From contig CAYHEQ010000012.1 of the NCBI GenBank assembly GCA_964355795.1, forward strand, positions 1 through 19,943: DNA of 19,943 bases. The letters are read 5' to 3'. This DNA comes from CAYHEQ01 sp964355795 (GTDB lineage: Bacteria; Patescibacteriota; JACPGU01). The stretch's first letter is position 1. Each line of letters begins with the position of its first letter. The translations under genes were made by a program, and so were the position numbers. Below the pieces are notes generated by a model. The model saw nothing but the letters and a program-made list of their open reading frames with translations, made no database searches and was not told the DNA's origin. Positions 13,803-19,943 of this stretch are shown here, one piece after another.

Positions 13803-15017
13803 CTATTTATAGTATTTCCCCATCGCCTCAACGATGGCCCGTGAGATATTTGTCGGCGCGCCAATAGACGGGTGATGATGGGCATCAATATAGGGCAGAG
13901 AATTTAATTCTATAATAGCGCATTCTTGTTCTCGCCACGATTGAGCGATATCTTGCGCCAAGAAATCTATCCCCACCAAGAAAGCCCCGGCTATTTTCGC
14001 TACTTGCCGAAAAAGAGCGAGATTATCTGGATGCGTCTTGCTGGTTACGCCTTCTACGTCAGCGCCTAAATCTAAAATAACTTTTTCTTGCGTGAAAACT
14101 TCTCGTCCCGCTTTTGGTATCGCGTCTAATGAGAGGTCTTGTTCTTTTAATATTCTCTCGCTCGTTTCGTCCAAAATTAAATGGTAATAGGTGAAGTCCA
14201 GCTGTCCAGAAAGGCCTCTTTTGGGATCTTGGTTTTTTTCTTCCACCAATGCTCTGACCGTTTTTTGTCCGTCTCCCACCACATACGCGGGGATCCTCCT
14301 CGTGCAAGCCACGAATTCGCCATCCACCACCGTAGCGCGATACACCGCCCGATGAGCAATATGTTTTTCTACAATAAAAAACGGGGCGTAAGTGTTCGCC
14401 TTGCTTATCGCCCCCTCAAGATCTTCCTTGTTTTCAATATTCATCGTGACGTGCTGGCTCATTGAGCCAAAGCGAGGCTTGACTACCGCCGGGAAAATAT
14501 CGTTCTCTTCCGCCCACCGCAACGCCTTTTTCTTCTGCCACCAAGCAAAGGCTTTTCCTTTCGCGACAGGAAGGCCTTCTTTTTCTAGAAACTTCTTCAC
14601 GAATATCTTGTCGTCTATTTTCGTCGTCTTTTTTTTGTGCAAAAATTCGGCTCTCGGCAAGCCCTCAAAGGCAAATTTCTTGCCGTCTTTCATCATATAA
14701 AAATGATTGTTGAACCCTCTTTTGGTTTTCACCGCCAAGAACCCCCACCCTTCTTTCTCCGCCTCCCTCATAAAAACCGTTGTTCGCAAAGGCGCTTCTC
14801 GGTGGTAAATGTCTTTTGACAAACGCGCCAACCCAAACATGAAGAATATTTTGTCCACTTGTCCGCCGAGAAAATAATGGGTCTTCGCTGGGATATAAAA
14901 AAAACGAAAGGGCGAAAAAACCCTCTCCAAATCTTCTACCCAGTGTTGATAATGAGGAACAAAAACTGGGCCACAATCTTGGCAGGATTTTTTGGCTCTA
15001 CTTTTTTTCTCCTTCAT
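13803..15017 (-). CDS. ATP-grasp domain protein of unknown substrate
   Basis: 404 residues. The first 150 form an unassigned N-terminal region with a CQDC pair; then come the ATP-grasp parts: the phosphate-loop strand AVVKPRFGSMSQHV (about 175), the nucleotide-binding VEKHI, the RAVYRATVVDGEFVA strand, YVVGDGQKTVRALVEEKN, and the metal-binding IIELNSLPYIDAHHHP near the C-terminus. The VGDG...V..LV..KN pattern resembles the ATP-grasp of cyanophycin synthetase and bifunctional glutathione synthetase, so it probably joins a carboxylate to an amine or thiol, but the substrate is unknown. Its start overlaps the yidC stop by 20 bp, so it is the last gene of the rpmH-rnpA-yidD-yidC operon, in the place where many bacteria carry jag and mnmE. 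Confidence 0.82.
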   Translation of the reverse strand: MKEKKSRAKKSCQDCGPVFVPHYQHWVEDLERVFSPFRFFYIPAKTHYFLGGQVDKIFFMFGLARLSKDIYHREAPLRTTVFMREAEKEGWGFLAVKTKRGFNNHFYMMKDGKKFAFEGLPRAEFLHKKKTTKIDDKIFVKKFLEKEGLPVAKGKAFAWWQKKKALRWAEENDIFPAVVKPRFGSMSQHVTMNIENKEDLEGAISKANTYAPFFIVEKHIAHRAVYRATVVDGEFVACTRRIPAYVVGDGQKTVRALVEEKNQDPKRGLSGQLDFTYYHLILDETSERILKEQDLSLDAIPKAGREVFTQEKVILDLGADVEGVTSKTHPDNLALFRQVAKIAGAFLVGIDFLAQDIAQSWREQECAIIELNSLPYIDAHHHPSIGAPTNISRAIVEAMGKYYK

Positions 15018-15801
15018 CTTTGTCTTTAATCTCTATCTGTGTTTCTTCATCCACCACCAAAGCTTCGTGGCCGTCTATTTTTTTGATTCTAACTGTCATA
15101 TCCTTGGTCTTTTCCATATTCACCCAAAGCTGTTGGCCAATACCAAAAAGCGTGGTGGCTACCCAATAGATAGAAAGGCCAGCCGGGAAACCGGCGGCGA
15201 TAAAGATCGTCATAATGGGAAAAATAATAGTCATCTGCCGAGCAATCATTTTTTCCTGAAAGCTCCCTTCTTTCGGAACGGGTGTCGTCATCACTGTCAA
15301 AATATACTGCGTCACGCCAGCCAGGGCGGGAAGGATATACCTGTCCTGTTTGGCCAAATCCACTATGCCAAAGAAGGAAGTGTTAATCTTTGCGTCTGCA
15401 GAAAAATTGATGAAGGAATAAAGATGGTCTGGATTGATACTGGAGAGTCCCTCGCGCAAAACCAGATAAAGCGCCCAAATCAAAGGCAACTGAATAATTA
15501 TTGGCAGACAGCTGGACATCGGGTTGACTCCGTATTGCCGATACATCTCCATTTGCGCCTTGGCTAGAGCCTGTTGGTCGCCTTTGTAGCGCTCCTTGAG
15601 CTTGTTGAGTTCGGGAGCGATGGCTTTCATTTTTCTTTGCGAACGAGAGGCCTTGAGACCAAAAGGGAGGATAACCATGCGGACCAAAATAGTTAAGACT
15701 ATAATAGCCACGCCAAAATCATGCCCCGGCAAAGCATTGTAAAGAAAAATCAAAAGGTTCAGAAGCGGTTTGTAGAGAATCTCGTCCCAAAGAAATTGCA
15801 T
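14998..15801 (-). CDS. yidC: YidC/Oxa1-family membrane protein insertase
   Basis: 267 residues, the short form without the large periplasmic P1 domain of Gram-negative YidC. Membrane segments begin at about 12-30 and 32-52; the conserved functional Arg sits in LTILVRMVILPF (about residue 41). A charged coiled segment follows (RSQRKMKAIAPELNKLKERY), then NPMSSCLPIIIQLPLIWALY and the C-terminal membrane hairpin ending GLSIYWVATTLFGIGQQLWV. A charged tail of about 35 residues (ends KDKDEGEKK) could contact ribosomes. YidC inserts small membrane proteins, alone or with SecYEG. Unlike many Gram-positive versions, no lipobox signal peptide is seen. A 93-nt spacer with the CRAAT array separates it from yidD. 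Confidence 0.96.
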   Translation of the reverse strand: MQFLWDEILYKPLLNLLIFLYNALPGHDFGVAIIVLTILVRMVILPFGLKASRSQRKMKAIAPELNKLKERYKGDQQALAKAQMEMYRQYGVNPMSSCLPIIIQLPLIWALYLVLREGLSSINPDHLYSFINFSADAKINTSFFGIVDLAKQDRYILPALAGVTQYILTVMTTPVPKEGSFQEKMIARQMTIIFPIMTIFIAAGFPAGLSIYWVATTLFGIGQQLWVNMEKTKDMTVRIKKIDGHEALVVDEETQIEIKDKDEGEKK

Positions 15802-15811
15802 AATCGCGATG

Positions 15812-15888
15812 CAAATTTACGAATACATGCGAATCTACGAATGATACAAATTTATTATTTGAAGCAGTCGTTTATTCGCACAAATTCG
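15812..15888. repeat. Inverted array of CRAAT/ATTYG units with 8-10 bp phasing
   Basis: Left arm: CAAAT 15812, CGAAT 15820, CGAAT 15830, CGAAT 15838, CAAAT 15847. Right arm, reverse orientation: ATTTG 15857, ATTCG 15874, ATTCG 15884. The innermost pair forms the hairpin CAAAT-TTATT-ATTTG (15847-15861). The array fills the spacer between yidD and yidC inside an operon, so it is transcribed, and it has the same two-arm plan as the array at 13697-13793 but with a different unit. Confidence 0.7.
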
Positions 15889-15894
15889 TTAGGC

Positions 15895-16185
15895 CTATTC
15901 CGGCTCGTCTATTCCTCCTTTATTAAAGGGATTACAACGCAAGACCCTCCAAACAGAAAGCCACAGCCCCTTAAAAAGTCCGTATTTTATAAAAGCTCTT
16001 TTCCCATATTCCGAACAGCTGGGAGAAAAACGACAATAGCCGTGGGGGAACAATTTCTTCAGCGGACCATGGTCAGGAGACAAAGTTTTTTGATAAAGAA
16101 TTATTAGCCCCGCCACCAAAAGACTTGGCCACCGAAAAGGGTCTTTGACGACCCCTTCTATAATATAATACCCGCTTTTGCGCAT
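15895..16185 (-). CDS. yidD: Membrane protein insertion efficiency factor YidD
   Basis: 96 residues with the family core YQKTLSPDHGP (about 31-41), CRFSPSCSEYGKRAFIKYG (about 51-69) and RVLRCNPFNKGGIDE near the end. An N-terminal amphipathic or membrane helix (PSLLVAGLIILYQ) places it at the inner face of the membrane, where YidD helps YidC-dependent insertion. The start overlaps the rnpA 3' end by 28 bp; no later ATG exists before the core, so this start is kept, and the overlap implies coupled translation. Confidence 0.95.
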   Translation of the reverse strand: MRKSGYYIIEGVVKDPFRWPSLLVAGLIILYQKTLSPDHGPLKKLFPHGYCRFSPSCSEYGKRAFIKYGLFKGLWLSVWRVLRCNPFNKGGIDEPE

Positions 16186-16487
16186 AAAGAAAGGAGTTCT
16201 TTTTTTAATTCCTCACCAGAAACGCTCGGGGCGCTAGGAAAAACAACCACCACTAGCCAAGATTTATTGGTCATCTGCTTGACGGTCGCTTTTAATATTT
16301 CTCGAAGCTGCCTTTTGAGTCTGTTTCTTATCACCGCCTTTTTGGACACGGCCGTGCTGATAATAATACCCATTCTGTTTTCACCGTCTGGCGCCAAAAT
16401 GAAACGGAGGGACAAAAAATGTCCCTTTAGCCCCCTTCCTTTACGAAAAACCAGGTTGAAGTCTTTGTCTTTTTTTAGAGAAATCAT
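16158..16487 (-). CDS. rnpA: Ribonuclease P protein component
   Basis: 109 residues, typical for the family. It contains the hydrophobic cleft-forming start (DKDFNLVFRKGRGLKG), a central beta-strand pair (LSLRFILAP, GIIISTAVSKKAV) and the RNR motif in AVIRNRLKRQLREIL (about 50-64), which contacts the RNase P RNA. With that RNA it removes 5' leaders from tRNA precursors. It starts 2 nt after the rpmH stop. Confidence 0.96.
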   Translation of the reverse strand: MISLKKDKDFNLVFRKGRGLKGHFLSLRFILAPDGENRMGIIISTAVSKKAVIRNRLKRQLREILKATVKQMTNKSWLVVVVFPSAPSVSGEELKKELLSLCAKAGIIL

Positions 16488-16489
16488 TT

Positions 16490-16636
16490 TTAGCGATCAC
16501 TAACAGAGAGGCTCTGACGACCCTTGCGACGACGGCGAGAAAGGATGTTGCGCCCATTTTTGGTTTTCATTCTGGCTCGAAACCCGTGGACGGTGGCTCG
16601 AGACTTCTTTTTCATAACGGTGGTACCTTTTTTCAT
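16490..16636 (-). CDS. rpmH: 50S ribosomal protein L34
   Basis: From ATG 16636 the protein is 48 residues with the unmistakable L34 core HGFRARMKTKNGRNILSRRR and KGR.SLSVS. This start puts HGF at residue 17, close to residue 16 in E. coli L34. A downstream ATG at 16615 has an AAAGG 10 nt before it and would give 41 residues, so the start is unsettled. The N-terminal QPS-type segment of most L34 proteins is replaced by KKGTTVMKKKSRATV. bL34 lies in the large subunit near 23S rRNA. It is the first gene of the rpmH-rnpA-yidD-yidC-ATP-grasp operon and diverges from dnaA. Confidence 0.93.
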   Translation of the reverse strand: MKKGTTVMKKKSRATVHGFRARMKTKNGRNILSRRRRKGRQSLSVSDR

Positions 16637-16673
16637 AATGCAAAAGAAAATAATAAGATAAGCGACCTTATTA

Positions 16674-16702
16674 AGTTTAACCATTGACCGACAACTTGTC
16701 AA
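16674..16702 (-). promoter_or_regulatory. rpmH operon promoter
   Basis: On the minus strand a perfect TTGACA (16697-16702) is followed after 17 bp by TAAACT (16674-16679). Initiation near 16667 leaves a leader of about 30 nt before the ATG at 16636. The -35 lies inside the imperfect inverted repeat ACAAC...GTTGT (16691-16710). Confidence 0.6.
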
Positions 16703-16720
16703 CAGGTTGTGCATGCCCTA

Positions 16721-16749
16721 TTGTCAGCTGTGAATAACTTTGTTAGCAT
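16721..16749 (+). promoter_or_regulatory. dnaA promoter with an internal DnaA box
   Basis: TTGTCA (16721-16726) and TAGCAT (16744-16749) are 17 bp apart, and TGT before the -10 gives an extended element. Between them, TGTGAATAA (16729-16737) is on the minus strand TTATTCACA, a match to the TTATNCACA DnaA-box consensus. DnaA binding there would block the promoter, so autorepression is likely. Confidence 0.5.
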
Positions 16750-16808
16750 GATAATAGGTGTTGATGATAGTAAAATTTATAAACAAAAATATTAGCAAGA
16801 GGGCAACC

Positions 16809-18185
16809 ATGAATACTGAACAACTGTGGGCAACCTGTTTGGGAGAACTAGAGGTTTTGCTGTCCAAGGCAAATTTCACTACTTGGTTCAAGGACACCTC
16901 TATTATTAGCGCCGAGGGGGAGCGCGTCGTGGTGGGCACGCCGAATTCTTTTACCAAAGAATGGTTAGAAAAAAAGTATCACCCCAAAATCGTGGAGGTG
17001 GTGGCCAAGAGAATTCCCGGCGTTACTGTTGTAGAATATCTTGTTTGCTCCAAAGCTTCTAGGGAAGCAGGTATCTCGCCAAGACAGAGCGAGAGTGGCG
17101 CAGAAGATTTCTCGAGCGCCCCCTATCTCTCTGCCGACACCAAGGAAGAGACCGGCAAAGGAGACGGGATTAACCCTCGCTACACTTTTGACAATTTTGT
17201 TATTGGCGAATCCAACAGGCTGGCTCACGCGGCGGCGATGGCGATTTCCAAAAATCCCGGCACCACCTACAATCCTCTTTTTATTTACGGTGGCGTAGGG
17301 CTCGGCAAAACCCATCTCGTTCACGCTATCGGCAACGAAATAGCCAAAAAAGACAAGAAGAAAAAGATCGTCTACACCACCTGTGAAAGATTCACCAACG
17401 AGTTCATCTCTTTAATTAGAAAGGGGAAGGGAGAAAAGTTCAAAGATAGTTATCGCAACGCCGACATCTTGATGGTGGACGACATCCAGTTTTTGTCCGG
17501 TAAAGAATCCACCCAAGAAGAATTCTTTCACACCTTTAACGCCCTACACGGCAAGGATAAACAAATTGTTATTACCTCCGATCGACCACCCAAGGCCATC
17601 GCCGCACTAGAAGACCGTTTGATTTCTCGGCTAGAGTGGGGCATGATCGCCGATATCAACCCCCCTGATCTAGAAACGAGGGTGGCTATTTTGAAAAACA
17701 AAGCGTCAGAGAAAAAATACGTCATCGCCGAAGAAATTATTCACCACATCGCCAAACAAATACAAAACAATGTCCGAGAGCTAGAGGGAGCGCTTCACCG
17801 CGTTGTCGCTTACGCCGAGCTTAATGGTGTTGAGCCTAAGCTAGAAGAAGTCAAGCAACTTTTGGGGGGCGCGATGATTTCCGACCGGGCCCGCGCTATT
17901 TCTCCTCGGGATCTCCTGAAAAAAGTTTCAGAGTTTTACGACGTTACCATAGAGCAACTTTTGGGGACCAGAAGAAATAAGGAGTTGGTTTATCCGCGAC
18001 AGGTTTGCGCCTATCTCTTGCGTGAAGAGCTGGCCCTTTCTTTTCCTAGAATAGGGAAAGAGCTGGGAGGCAAAGATCACACCACCATCATCCACGCCTG
18101 CAATAAGATAGGTAAAGAAATGAAGGCTAGCGACGTTGTAAAACACGAAATAAACGGTCTTCGCGACCGTCTTCGTGGAGCGTAG
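16809..18185 (+). CDS. dnaA: Chromosomal replication initiator protein DnaA
   Basis: The start at 16809 is chosen because GAGGG lies 5-6 nt upstream and because domain I begins here (MNTEQLWATCLGELEVLL); an in-frame ATG at 16758 would add 17 residues without homology. 458 residues: domain I (1-80), a short variable linker (about 80-118), the AAA+ domain starting at NPRYTFDNFVIG, with Walker A GGVGLGKTH (about 160) and Walker B ILMVDDIQF (about 220), the sensor 1 region IVITSDRPP, and domain IV with the DNA-binding signature LGGKDHTTIIHACNKIG (about 418-434). It opens the origin by binding DnaA boxes. Such boxes occur in its own promoter and downstream of the gene. Confidence 0.97.
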   Translation: MNTEQLWATCLGELEVLLSKANFTTWFKDTSIISAEGERVVVGTPNSFTKEWLEKKYHPKIVEVVAKRIPGVTVVEYLVCSKASREAGISPRQSESGAEDFSSAPYLSADTKEETGKGDGINPRYTFDNFVIGESNRLAHAAAMAISKNPGTTYNPLFIYGGVGLGKTHLVHAIGNEIAKKDKKKKIVYTTCERFTNEFISLIRKGKGEKFKDSYRNADILMVDDIQFLSGKESTQEEFFHTFNALHGKDKQIVITSDRPPKAIAALEDRLISRLEWGMIADINPPDLETRVAILKNKASEKKYVIAEEIIHHIAKQIQNNVRELEGALHRVVAYAELNGVEPKLEEVKQLLGGAMISDRARAISPRDLLKKVSEFYDVTIEQLLGTRRNKELVYPRQVCAYLLREELALSFPRIGKELGGKDHTTIIHACNKIGKEMKASDVVKHEINGLRDRLRGA

Positions 18186-18466
18186 TATCCCACAAGAGCT
18201 GTGGAAAACAAGCAGAAAAACAGGGGAAAAGCCTGTGAAGAAAAAGGCACCAAGACTGTCCACAAACATTCCTCATTATAAAAAAGAGGGTTTATCCCAA
18301 AACAAACCACAAAAAGAACCATTTTTTGGGACCACTTTTAAACAAGTCCTATACAAAAATAAACCAGGTAGGTAGCCACAAAAAAACCATACCACCCATA
18401 TCCACAAGCTTATTACTGTTGCTACTAATTAAATAAATTAATATAGAATAAGAGTAATACTTAAAG
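18186..18466. other. oriC: Putative replication origin (oriC) between dnaA and dnaN
   Basis: A 289-bp non-coding spacer with several sites one mismatch from the DnaA box: minus-strand TTTTCCACA (18200-18208) and TTCTTCACA (18234-18242), and plus-strand ATATCCACA (18398-18406). Weaker two-mismatch sites are CTGTCCACA (18256), TTATCCCAA (18292) and GTAGCCACA (18372). Directly after the last strong box comes an AT-rich tract (about 18411-18466) suitable as the unwinding element. An 8-bp inverted repeat TCCCAAAA/TTTTGGGA (18295-18302, 18324-18331) lies in the middle. No perfect TTATCCACA is present here. Confidence 0.6.
18419..18447 (+). promoter_or_regulatory. Candidate dnaN promoter
   Basis: TTGCTA (18419-18424) and TATAGA (18442-18447) are 17 bp apart, 28 bp before the dnaN ATG, inside the AT-rich tract of the putative origin. 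The region is so AT-rich that chance matches are likely. Confidence 0.35.
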
Positions 18467-18474
18467 AAGTTATT

Positions 18475-19593
18475 ATGAAAGTAACGTGTGTTCAAGAAAA
18501 TTTGCAAAAAGCGCTCTCACATAGTTCTAGGATTATTCCTAGTCGCTCATCCTTGCCTATTTTAGAAAACATTCTTTTGTCCACCGACCAAGGAAGACTG
18601 CGCATTTCTGCCACCGATCTGGAGCTGGGGATGAATTATTGGATTGGGGCTAAGATAGAACAGGATGGCGCTGTGGCCGTTCCCTCTCGCTTAATAACAG
18701 AATTTATTTCTAATATTAAGGATGAGCGGGTCAGTGTCGCCTCTAACGAAACTGATGTTTCTATAGAGGGAGAAAAATATAACGCCACCATTAAGGGTGT
18801 GGGCGTAGAAGATTTTCCTTCTATCCCCGACATTACTAAAAATCATCTTTTTTCTGTTTCTTCAAAAGAATTGTCTTTGGCGATAGCACAGGTGGCTTTT
18901 GCGGCGGCGGCAGATAACGCCAGGCCGGTGCTTTCGGGAGTGTTTTTTGAACTAGAAAAAGATATCCTAAAGATTGCTGCCACTGATAGCTATCGTTTGG
19001 CCGAAAAAACCATAAAAGTCATCAGTAAAGAAAAAACCAGTAAAAGTTTTATTGTGCCCTCTCGAGCGATAATGGAGGCCGGGAAACTCTTGAAGGAGGC
19101 GGGGGAAAAAATAGACATTTGTTTTGATGGCAATCAAATTCTTTTTAATTTTGGTTCGGTGCACCTTTTGTCTAGACTAATTGATGGACAATATCCTAAC
19201 TATTCACAGATAATTCCTACCGACTACGAGTGTGAGATTGGGCTAAACAAAGAAGAGCTTCTCGCCGTTTGCCGAGTAGCCAGTCTTTTTGCCAGAGAAT
19301 CGGCTAACAGCATTAAGCTCAATGTTCGTCCAGAAAAAGGTAAGGACGGGGCGGGCATGCTCTCTATCTTGGGGCAAGGCGCGCAAATAGGCGAGAGCAC
19401 CAGCCGAATACCGGTTTCTATGAAAGGAAAAGAAATGGAGGTTTCCTTTAACGCCAAGTATATTATAGACGCCCTACCTAATATTTTAGAAAAAAACATC
19501 ACGGTTAAGTTTGGGGGCAAGATTAATCCCGGGGTGATTCAGGGCGAGGGTAAGGATGGCTACCTCTATGTGATTATGCCACTGCGAAGCTAA
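18475..19593 (+). CDS. dnaN: DNA polymerase III sliding clamp (beta subunit)
   Basis: 372 residues, the usual clamp length, with three repeated clamp folds (about 1-120, 128-245, 246-372). Recognisable segments are LQKALSHSSRIIPSRSSLPI, GRLRISATDLELGM, the domain 2 start FSVSSKELSLAIAQVAFAAA with RPVLSGVFFE and AATDSYRLAEK, and the C-terminal YLYVIMPLR that forms part of the partner-binding pocket. The dimeric ring tethers the replicative polymerase to DNA. The order dnaA-spacer-dnaN is the common bacterial one. The ribosome site is weak (AAAGAAG). Confidence 0.97.
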   Translation: MKVTCVQENLQKALSHSSRIIPSRSSLPILENILLSTDQGRLRISATDLELGMNYWIGAKIEQDGAVAVPSRLITEFISNIKDERVSVASNETDVSIEGEKYNATIKGVGVEDFPSIPDITKNHLFSVSSKELSLAIAQVAFAAAADNARPVLSGVFFELEKDILKIAATDSYRLAEKTIKVISKEKTSKSFIVPSRAIMEAGKLLKEAGEKIDICFDGNQILFNFGSVHLLSRLIDGQYPNYSQIIPTDYECEIGLNKEELLAVCRVASLFARESANSIKLNVRPEKGKDGAGMLSILGQGAQIGESTSRIPVSMKGKEMEVSFNAKYIIDALPNILEKNITVKFGGKINPGVIQGEGKDGYLYVIMPLRS

Positions 19594-19611
19594 GGTGCCC
19601 CAAGAAAACAT

Positions 19612-19890
19612 ATGGAGCAAATAGGAAGTTTGACGAAAAAAAAGAGTGTTTTGAGCGGGGTCGCAGAAGCGACCCTCGTTTGTCATTTAGCCGAAAAAGC
19701 GATAAAAAAGTTTCTTCCCAGTCCCACGCCAACAAGCCAGCTTTCCTTTTCCGCCGGGAGGCTGAAAGTGGGCATCAGGGGCGCATCTAACGCGCAAGAA
19801 CTGAAGCTTTTGCAAGGAAAAATTGTGTCCACTGTCAACGAAAAATTAGGAGAGGAAAAGGTGAGGGAGGTATCGGTAAGGACACTTTGA
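19612..19890 (+). CDS. dciA: DciA/DUF721-family protein, probable replicative helicase loader or operator
   Basis: 92 residues, close to the size of the bare DUF721 domain. The second half (about 47-92) has the family pattern: a strand (GRLKVGIRGASNAQEL) whose NAQEL matches the conserved S.WAQEL, then LLQGKIVSTVNEKLGEEKVREVSVRT, the helix plus strand that ends the KH-like fold. In other bacteria DciA interacts with DnaB and helps load it. Its place 18 nt after dnaN and next to the putative origin fits this role. The conserved Trp of the motif is replaced by Asn-Ala, so the assignment is good but not certain. Most other DciA proteins carry an extra disordered tail, which is missing here. Confidence 0.72.
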   Translation: MEQIGSLTKKKSVLSGVAEATLVCHLAEKAIKKFLPSPTPTSQLSFSAGRLKVGIRGASNAQELKLLQGKIVSTVNEKLGEEKVREVSVRTL

Positions 19891-19918
19891 GTTTTTCTAG
19901 GAGTCTTAAAAGTAGAAT

Positions 19919-19943
19919 ATGAAAATCGAAATAATAAATTCTA
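19919..19943 (+). CDS. Possible start of a further gene, cut by the window edge
   Basis: An ATG at 19919 opens a frame reading MKIEIINS up to the window end. AGGAG lies about 14 nt upstream, farther than ideal. Eight residues are too few to recognise a family. Confidence 0.25.

Noticed and set aside
14992..15567. A 191-codon plus-strand frame opposite yidC
   Set aside because: Shadow of the strongly conserved yidC gene; the translated product has no recognisable domain.
15721..16107. A 128-codon plus-strand frame across the yidD-yidC spacer
   Set aside because: Lies antisense to yidD and to the start of yidC and contains the CRAAT array; no coding character.

Overview
The window looks like a piece of a small-genome Candidate Phyla Radiation (Patescibacteria, probably Parcubacteria-type) chromosome that includes the replication origin region. 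This assignment is inferred from gene content: a YidC without the large periplasmic domain, VirB2/TrbC-like 'T4SS pilin' genes, very large secreted proteins built from NBR1-type Ig modules, a short DciA/DUF721 protein after dnaN, and tight gene packing. TGA ends several genes (amidase/SpoIID, solute-binding protein, first pilin), so the standard bacterial code is used, not the TGA=Gly code of Gracilibacteria/Absconditabacteria.

Layout. (1) 1-1020: an AT-rich restriction-modification fragment. An MvaI/BcnI-type endonuclease and an upstream XRE controller-like gene lie on the minus strand; the 3' end of a plus-strand gene, plausibly the methyltransferase, shares a CTAG with the endonuclease stop. 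(2) 1021-1490: a control region with twin GATATATC palindromes, a GC-rich hairpin, tRNA-Lys(TTT) on the minus strand, and an intergenic ATTYG repeat. (3) 1491-5103, plus: a beta-CASP metallo-beta-lactamase ribonuclease coupled to a secreted subtilase with two C-terminal Ig-like modules. (4) 5160-9613, minus: a 1260-residue envelope protein (PGRP-type amidase, Ig-like modules, SpoIID domain) and comF, overlapping by ATGA. (5) 9851-13303, plus: Hsp20, a membrane-anchored solute-binding protein, and three pilin-like proteins, closed by a 42-bp perfect palindrome that also serves rpsT. (6) 13364-16636, minus: rpsT, then (in transcription order) rpmH-rnpA-yidD-yidC-ATP-grasp. (7) 16809-19890, plus: dnaA, an origin-like spacer with DnaA-box-like sites and an AT-rich tract, dnaN, and dciA.

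How it fits together. Transcription diverges from the rpmH/dnaA intergenic region, the usual bacterial origin arrangement. The subtilase and the amidase/SpoIID protein share a roughly 115-residue Ig-like module, suggesting a common surface scaffold. The amidase and SpoIID domains on one chain could act sequentially on peptidoglycan (strip peptides, then cut the denuded glycan). The solute-binding protein and pilin-like proteins form a second surface locus.

The least expected non-coding structure is a set of short-unit arrays with roughly 10-bp phasing in spacers: GTAAYT units at 13697-13793 and CRAAT units at 15812-15888, both arranged as two opposing arms, with smaller one-armed relatives at 1446-1481 and 11741-11766.
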